A stretch of DNA of 64,000 nucleotides from Pristionchus mayeri (lineage: Eukaryota > Nematoda > Chromadorea > Rhabditida > Neodiplogasteridae), in contig BTRK01000002.1 of NCBI GenBank assembly GCA_036245805.1, forward strand, positions 38,980,661 through 39,044,660, read 5' to 3'. The translations under genes were made by a program, and so were the position numbers. Positions 57,215 through 64,000 of this stretch are shown piece after piece. Position 1 is the first letter of the stretch. Every line of letters begins with the position of its first letter. Under the pieces are notes generated by a model. The model was not told where the DNA came from, did not search any database, and saw only the letters and a program-made list of their open reading frames with translations.

Positions 57215-59126
57215 TCACATCACCGATGGTGCTACGAGCAGTTCTTTACGCTGCGCGGTGCACCTGAAATGATTGGATTTATGATATTTTTGTAATATAT
57301 TATGCGTATGCTCACTGGACTAAGCCCTCGTCTCTTTATTACACGCTCTCTATTGACAGTTTAATGACCCGTTATAAAATATAAGTAACGTGATGGCTGC
57401 GCGATAGATAGGAGTTGTCCAAACCAGCATAATCGTGTGGAAACTCGCGTGACAGAGAAGCAAGCAGAGAAGAGAGTTTAATGGTCCTGGCAATTTAAAA
57501 AAAAAATATTATTTACAAAACTAAATAAATTTAATAATTTAAATGAAATATAATTTTTACCTGAAGTACCCCAACCGCAAATGAGTGAAAGTACGACAAC
57601 GATGATGGGCACAGCTTGAATCAGGAACGGTATGATCAGCTGCGATAAATTTAGTGTAAAATTTCGGAAATAATTGGCCAAAACATTGGTGGAAAACAAA
57701 GAAAATAATAATGATCGTATGTGCTTGGAACGGTCTATTTGTTGTTTTGTTGTTATTATTGCATTTAAGATCTAGCTTAACTCACCTGCATGCTTAGGGT
57801 GATGGTGAGGCCTCGCTGCAGCTTTCTCGTTCTATCACTCATGGTCGATGTCTGGAAGCATTTGTTCTAGCGAAATTCGGGTCACTATCTCTTCGTTGTA
57901 CTAATGGACCATTTCAAAACTAAGACTATTTCCAATGTTTCCGGGTATCTTCCTGAGACTTCCTGAGACTGAGACAAGGTAAGATTATGGAAAAATGTGT
58001 TAAATCTCAGCTAACCTTCGCCGAAAGAAACTTCAGCATTTGGAGAATGAAGAATGCACAAGCAAAAATGCAAATAGTTAAGGACTGAAAGAAGTATGTT
58101 AAGTTGGCCACTCTTTTAGGCAAAATCTGCTTCATATTACTTACAGTTGAGACAAAAACAGCGACTACGATCGGCATCCACAAATATCGCGGTATCAAGT
58201 AGGCTGTACCATGTAAATTTGGGTCACTCTCAATAATTTTTGTAAGAGTGAATTGCTTCTGAAAAAAGTGAATGATTTGATCAAAAACATCACCATCACA
58301 TCCCGAAAATATTGATTTGTCCCTTTTATATGCTTCTATTATGATTTATGATACAATGTCTAAGCGTACCTCCAGGAGTAGAAATTCATGCAAATCCTGT
58401 TGACTAGCACCCGAAATTGCTGCGCTAATAATATCAGGCAATTCGAGAACGACCCAGAATAAGAGCCGAACAAGCCATTTCTGTCTGCTCTAAACATAAT
58501 GTTCAATCTCATTTGAAGCACACATCTTGTTTACAGTGACTTCTTGACCATATTTCATATTTCATTATTGTGGTGTACTTGTAGTGGAGAGTGCACGTGA
58601 TGACGACTTGAATCATGAATTGGAACATTAGCACCTGAAAATATGAAACCGTACGCCAAAGAACCGGATTATTAATGCACATTTTTACATGAACACAAAT
58701 TATGAAACGCTACCGCACATAAAAAACCAAGCTTGCGAGAGAATCGCAGAGACGGAGTAGAATTTTGCTGCTTACCGTTCCAATGTGAACTCCCAGAGAT
58801 GTTCCGCAAATAAATCCAAAGCAAATATATGCGGTGAACGGACCGAGTCCAATAGGACACAGCAGGAAGCCCCAATCGAAATCAGCAATCATGATAGCGA
58901 GCTGGAACAAGCAACATTTATATTCCCTGAGGTAATTTGAAGTTGAGCAGAATATGTACTACTAGTTTACTTCTTTTACATACAGTTGATCAGGAGATCG
59001 TCAAAATAATTGTTTTTGTTACAGAACATTATAGTTTGCATTCATTAAAAAAAAATTCGTATAGATTGAGCAGACCTGCATTAGCATCAGGTATCGTGCT
59101 AGTGGTTTGCCGTAATCAGGAGAATT
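57215..59126 (-). pseudogene. Chemoreceptor 9: Srh/Sri-like 7TM GPCR, 5' end lost, frameshift in exon 4
   Basis: Minus-strand exons: partial exon 2 at 59126-59076 (PDYGKPLARYLMLMQ), then 58901-58776, 58634-58535, 58499-58380, 58258-58145, 58084-58016, 57851-57786, 57639-57561, 57486-57390 and 57263-57215. Exon 1 and the first half of exon 2 (TM1) are not found upstream. Exon 4 is 100 instead of 105 nt; after HYKYTTI the frame slips around ATGAAATATGAAATATGG. The rest is open: DFDWGFLLCP, LELPDIISAAISG, STMSDRTRKLQRG, TPIYRAAIT and tail TCTAQRKELLVAPSVM, nearly the same tail as chemoreceptor 8 on the other strand. Inactive copy. Confidence 0.85.
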
Positions 59127-60769
59127 TCGGAGATCAATTTCAGCTGTGTGTGAACCAGGTGATTTGTAAGGAAAGGAACAGTAATTTTCGGATTTTCGAA
59201 ATTAACACAATTAAAGTGCTCTTACAAGGGGGCGTCGCACCAGGTGAATGGACGAAACTTTTCAAAAATACAAGACACCAAATTTTCCTTGAAAATATAT
59301 ATTCTACTATATCTCCCTTCTCTCCACCCTTCCTCTCACCGTCTCCCTTCACGCTTGCACGCTTTCCCTTCGCGCTTCGCCCTTCTACTCGCTCTCACTG
59401 CTTTATATATTGATTTATGATGTTTCATCGATTATCTACTGTCTATCTCTCATAGTTCTCTTTTCATGTGAATTACCCGACTGATGACGGGCTGTTGCTC
59501 AAAACGTTTCGCGTCTCAATAAAGACTGATGAGAATCTCCCTTGTCTTCCTTGTGATGGGACACACTTATGACAAATGGGATACACTTATGTCAGAAAAT
59601 TTCGAAACCGATTTGAATGACTGATGTCTCAAAAATCACTGATGGATTGTATGTGACAAATTATAGAATGATTCTTTACCAAGAACACAAGCAACACGAC
59701 CGCATCATGCTATGAAGTTTACTGCTACTCAATAGAGTGTACTTTGATTTGAAGTCGACTTTACGGGGATACGGCTTCTTTGCGGAAATTATGTTCTCAC
59801 GCCGATCTAATAAGTATGAGTTAATAATTCGAAATGAGGGGGAGTTTGGCCGCTAATGCATTTCGCTACTATAGTTTCGTTTATCGAGGTATCACAAGCA
59901 ATTGATCCAAATCGAGTTCATAAAGTCATCAACATGAAAGATCATCCCATTTTAAAATGTCGACCAAAATCGATATGTGGAAATGGTTGAAAATATGAAC
60001 GTCTTTGTCAGAAATGGTCTCTGCGAATATGGACTTAAAAAACTTGAATTTTTGAAAGAGGTGCAGTAGCTCCTTTTTATGTAATTGTGATCGCTTCTCA
60101 TTTGAGCTTTTTTTTATGCGCAATGACTGGGCTAATTATGAACCGGTGAAGACTCCTACAAATTGAATATCCTTCGAATACCCTCCACATCAAACCTCGG
60201 CGTCAGTATAGCAGTACATCGCTGGCGAAAAAAAAATTCTTGAGAATATTATGAGTAGGTAGGGCGGAATCGAAGAGTAGACAAGTGATCGAACAATGAG
60301 TATCCATGTACTCACGACGCTCTGAAAGAAATATTAGATTTCGTGTTCAGACTGTTGGAGAACCGTGAACTTGAATTGGTATTGGGCAATCTGCTGGCAG
60401 GCAATTAACTACGTAGGTTTATCATTTTATTTGAAAAAAACATATTTTTGGCACTAGAAGACCATAACCAAAAAAGTACCATTCTTTAAGATTTTCACAG
60501 TATGTTTCCAGACTGTTAAGGAGTCTTCAGCGAAAATGATGCAGAAGGGTGCAATTTTTGATTATCATCCGGACTAGTGCTATTATTTTTAAGCAAACCA
60601 TGAAAACAAAACCTCAACAGCGCAGACTACAAGGGCGATTTTGTGAAGCTTCCTCTCCTGTTGAGAGTGCGCATAATTCGGAATCTGAAACCTCGAATAA
60701 CCTGACTTTAGCAAATTGTTGTGAGAGGAGAATGTGTAGCCGTTTCACGATGTATGAAAATAATGACAA
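59127..60769. other. Spacer with a hammerhead-like motif at 59481-59516
   Basis: Holds a pyrimidine-rich stretch at 59310-59400 and the motif CTGATGACGGGCTGTTGCTC followed by AAAACGTTTCGCGTC. No coding exons recognised in 59560-60769. Confidence 0.4.
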
Positions 60770-61390
60770 CAACTTATTTAAAAATAGTAATCGGCAGTTT
60801 CAAGGTGGACCCTTTCCGCAGTATAGCTCCGAATGTCGAAAAAATGATATGACAAATATTGAAAAATTCTCATCTCGCATATTTATCATTCCATTCGATC
60901 AGTTCAATCATTTCCTTACATTTCTTGATCAAAGAAGTTAGCTGACGTTGAAAGAGCACGCAAATTACTCACTTCAAAAAATTCGATTTTCATTCCTCCT
61001 AGTTTTCCATGTTCGTGAGCATCCAGCTCAGGATTTACCCAGCTGTGGGACTGAATTCATACTGTAATCAACAGTGGTGACTTATTTGTAACCGTAATTT
61101 CAGGTTTTCGTTCATGTTATCTGAAATTGAAGTCCAACGGTTTAACTTTCAACATAAAAGTTGTTTAAAATAATTTTCCGCTCATTGTGAGCCCACTGCC
61201 AACTCTGTAGCACATCCGGAAGCTGACATACAGTAGGGCCGTTTGTAAAACCGGCATATTCCTAAATGGCGGCTCTGGGACCTGTGACCTAGATTTTTCA
61301 AGAAGTTGGACCTAGTGTATGCAACCACTATAATATGAATGCAAACAAAAAATAAAAGTTAGAAATTGTTCCCACGCACCTCCACTGACT
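60770..61390. repeat. Single-arm fragment of the 35-37.7 kb fold-back family
   Basis: 60770-61080 resembles 35870-36180 (AAAAATAGTAATCGGCAG start), and 61080-61390 resembles the far side of the same palindrome (CTGTGACCTAGATTTTTC). It sits near the 3' end of receptor 10. Confidence 0.7.
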
Positions 61391-61879
61391 CGTGATACCT
61401 GTGTTATATGTTTTAAAAAAATCAGACACCACGAAGGTTCGCAATCTATTGTCACAGTATGTGACCTTTCCCGCAGATTTCATGTTCAGCACGATGAAAG
61501 TGTAGGATAGGACGATGAGCAAGCCAAAGATTAACGCATAAGGCTATCACCAAAACTCTATTTCGTGTTCTCGCTTCTGCGGCATACTGAAACTGAAAAC
61601 AGTTATACTAAAGTTCGAGAAAAGATACCACGGATCCTTCATTTCTCACTTTCTCTCAATGGGCTTCGAGAGAGAGAGAGGAGAGTATGGCAAGAAGTGT
61701 CCGTGGAATCGGTTCTCTAATTCTGCTGGTAATACGCCTCTGAGAGATCATACCGTCGTGAACACTCCGCCATACTTTGATCGGACGAGAAAATGTCGGA
61801 GATCGAGAGTAACCGGAACGCCGACGGCAAATATCGCGACTGTATGTCGGCACCAAATCTGACGGCAGGGTCTCAGATA

Positions 61880-63126
61880 TTAGGTTGAACAGAAAGTCTT
61901 TATAAACTTTTTATTTCCCTTCTTCTGACAATAAAGCGCAAGAGCGAAATCAAACGTATGCACCATTGTTATCTACAACAAATGTCCAACGTTCAGGCAA
62001 CTTATGGATTCCCTCCTTGTTGAACCCATCTCGGCGCGAATCAAAATATTGCTTGAGTGCGGCCTCGATCGCCCCACGGGAAGTGAAGGATCTCTGATCG
62101 AGATGACGGGTCAGATCCGAGACAACCAATAATCCGAAGGGGCCAAGTCAGGAGAATACGGTTTATGAGGGAGAACCATCCAGCCATATTTGGACAGCTC
62201 CTGCTTGACCTGCCGTGCAACATGGGGTCGGGCGTTATCGTGTTGATAATACACTTTCTTGCCGTTCAGGGCAGATTGTGCGAATTTCTTCTTCAGATTT
62301 CGTAGTTGTTTAGTGTAGACATATCCAGTAATTATCCGCTTCTCGGGTAGGAGCTCCCAGTAAATCGGGCCATCCACTTTCCACCAGGCAGAGAGCAAGA
62401 TTTTCACAGGGTGAAGGTCAGGCTATGCGACGTCCTGTGGGGTCTCATTGGCATCCACCCACTGTGCCCTCCTATGGTGATTCTCATAGCAGACCCACTT
62501 CTCGACCCCTGTTATGAGACGGTCCAACCATCGATCTCCAGCGTGAAGAGAGTAGAGAAAGGGAATCGTCGACACGGTGGTCAAACTGGTCTTGGGTCAA
62601 TTTGTGGGGTATGAAACGGCCTAGCTTCTTCTTCTTGCCAATGGAGACCAATCATTTTACGATGGTGCTTTGCGATACCCCAAGTGTGGCTGCCATGTCG
62701 CGGGTATTTGGAAAGGATCCAATTCCACTACGATCCGTAGCGCATCCAAATCCAGCTCGGGTGGCCTCCCAGACCGGTCATGATCATCCATGGAAAAGCC
62801 CCCCTTCTCGAAGAGTTGGTACCAATTGCGCATGGTCTGGTAGTGAGGGGCATATGAATCGTACACTTCAGCCAACTGACGTTCCTATTCCTTCATTGTA
62901 GTGTGAGAGAGGAATACGAATAACAGAACGTTGCGGATGTGCAAGGCCGTGGGAACAAACATCGTGGTCTTACTAGTGGCAGAATGAAAGGCGTGGAATG
63001 GGGAGTTGTTGACCACATAGTCCCTTTGTCATGTGTTATTCACTAGAGGCGAGGGTACACCAAAGGTCTCGTGCACTGAGCAGTGATCCAGCAAAACAGT
63101 TTATAAAGACTTTCTGTTCAACCTAA
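61880..63126 (-). mobile_element. Mariner element with 28-bp perfect TIRs and TA duplication
   Basis: TTAGGTTGAACAGAAAGTCT and eight further bases at 61880-61907 are perfectly mirrored at 63099-63126. TA flanks at 61878-61879 and 63127-63128. Length 1,247 bp. Inserted in intron 3 of receptor 10, same strand. Confidence 0.9.
61950..62962 (-). pseudogene. Mariner transposase, disabled by stops and frameshifts
   Basis: The start at 62962 opens a frame beginning MFVPTALHIRNVLL. An in-frame TAG follows soon after at KE*ERQLAEVYDSYAPHY. The HTH region (YQTMRNWYQLFEKGGFSMDD) is readable and is followed by SGRPPEL. Later frames give the catalytic parts: QHDNARPHVARQ and PYSPDLAPSDYW, and a C-terminus LPERWTFVVDNNGAYV ending at a TGA at 61952. 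The first Asp region reads as GVEKW in place of TDEKW in the frame I followed, so the catalytic residue is lost too. This is a dead copy of a different mariner lineage from the one at 46320. Confidence 0.8.
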
Positions 63127-63175
63127 TATGTACAATAACAACACTATATATGATTAAATTTGAAATAACTGAGGC

Positions 63176-63278
63176 TGAGAGCAATGGTCTGACTCTCTTC
63201 AGTTTGCACGCTATCTCGCCGGTCAGTGAGACGATAGAGCGTGCAAACTGAAGAGAGTCAGACGATTGCTCGAGGCTG
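63176..63278. repeat. Short hairpin (GAGAGAGYGTG family) in intron 3 of receptor 10
   Basis: GTCTGACTCTCTTCAGTTTG pairs almost perfectly with CAAACTGAAGAGAGTCAGAC, with an inner stem CACGCTATCTC/GAGACGATAGAGCGTG. It is the best-paired member of the family. Confidence 0.85.
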
Positions 63279-64000
63279 ACCAAGACATGCAGTAGAGGAT
63301 ATCGAATCGCCGTCAATCTGTTCGCAGCAATCAGCAATGCAGTCAGCATCTGACTCACTCGCGAACCCCAAACGACCGTTTGCGAAAACTGCAAACACTC
63401 TTAACATTTCACTCCAACGAGCGTTTTAAAAAGTAATTTGCAAATTATAAAAATAAAGCATTTATTCTTGCACGCACTGCAACGACCAGTGAATTCGACG
63501 TAATCAAATGCATGTTCAGGAACGCGGTGGCATAGCAGTAAGTGAACAATCCGTTGAGAAGGCAGAGTAAATTGGCGAAGCATCCAGTCTAAATGATAAT
63601 TATCTCTTCCATTTTTCAAATATATGGGAGCTCACCAAGTAAATCGTGTAGAACTAATTAACGTGAGCTTTCTTTCGTTCCAAAAACACGGCGATTATGA
63701 CGAGCGCATACAAGGATAGTGTGCAGGCAGAAAATGCGAGAAGAAACGAGCCAACTACATCGACGACTATCATAGTCGGTTATGCTGAATAAGCACAAAT
63801 GCAGCGAGCAATCACAATAATATCATTATCAAAGATCGATCTCGCGAGCGAAACGTGCGCGGAAACGTACTAAGCGAGACCGTTGGTGTATCTAATTGAC
63901 AATTGGTGACTGATCAGTTGGATGCTTATGGGGGAAATGACAACATAGTCGAAGGGGCGAGTGAAACTAGAACGAGGATAAGTGCGTGAGAATTCAACAA

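Larger units (their letters stand above)
61754..63773 (-). pseudogene. Receptor 10: Srg-like 7TM chemoreceptor, in-frame stop in exon 1, 3' end unclear
   Basis: Minus-strand exons 63773-63636, 63588-63487, 63388-63281 and 61858-61754 join in phase (46+34+36+35 codons). TM1 is in MIVVDVVGSFLLAFSACTLS, followed by ERKKAH; FYTIYL|TGCFANLLCLLNGLF covers TM2; VWGSRVSQMLTALLIAANRL then TAIRYPLLHV is the TM3-ICL2 signature typical of Srg-superfamily receptors; IWCRHTVAIFAVGVPVTLD fits TM4. Codon 40 is TAG (63656-63654). A donor at CAC|GTTAAT would skip it but would also drop part of TM2. A hydrophobic piece at 61545-61440 (LIFGLLIVLSYTFIVLNMKS) may be TM5, but frames do not join cleanly. Intron 3 contains a hairpin and a mariner element. 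Confidence 0.65.

Noticed and set aside
58937..59413. 158-codon plus-strand open frame
   Set aside because: It runs antisense through the remaining half of exon 2 of chemoreceptor 9 and continues into low-complexity pyrimidine-rich DNA; no family features.

Overview
The window reads as nuclear DNA of an intron-rich nematode. The evidence is short introns with T-rich TTTCAG acceptors, a tandem array of 7-transmembrane chemoreceptor genes of the nematode-specific Str superfamily (closest in feel to Srh/Sri), one Srg-like receptor, mariner and Tc1 elements, and many fold-back repeats. A diplogastrid-like species (eleven exons for a receptor of about 330 aa) is plausible, but genus cannot be fixed from sequence alone.

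Layout. Positions 1-4016 hold most of a Tc1-like transposon bounded by inverted repeats of at least 140 bp. It carries two divergent genes: a seven-exon DD34E transposase on the minus strand with two in-frame stops, and an intact six-exon, 460-codon passenger gene on the plus strand. From 5118 to 59126 lie nine members of one receptor family, in order: 5118-9127 (+, intact, 333 aa), 10168-12468 (-), 14283-20423 (+), 23361-24918 (-, fragment), 29833-33476 (+), 37716-40297 (+, fragment), 43556-47640 (+), 49207-51387 (+) and 57215-59126 (-, 5' end lost). They share an exon plan of 64/101/126/105/117/114/69/66/79/97/~50-67 nt. Only the first is fully open over all eleven exons; the others carry one or two lesions or lack exons. 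A tenth receptor, Srg-like, runs leftward from 63773.

Between and inside these genes are very large palindromes (arms of 0.25-1.3 kb, at least a dozen), a family of roughly 85-130-bp hairpins lying mostly in receptor introns or 5' flanks, two mariner elements with TA duplications (46320-47532 and 61880-63126), a third TIR element (15251-16517), a tRNA-derived SINE with a 12-bp target-site duplication (22032-22306), and other tRNA-like remnants. Exons were placed by hand from GT/GC-AG borders, phase and paralogue alignment; no database search was possible.

Taken together this looks like a fast-decaying chemoreceptor cluster whose introns are being enlarged by fold-back DNA. The most novel items are the Tc1-like element with a divergent passenger gene, and the concentration of hairpin-forming DNA inside receptor transcription units.
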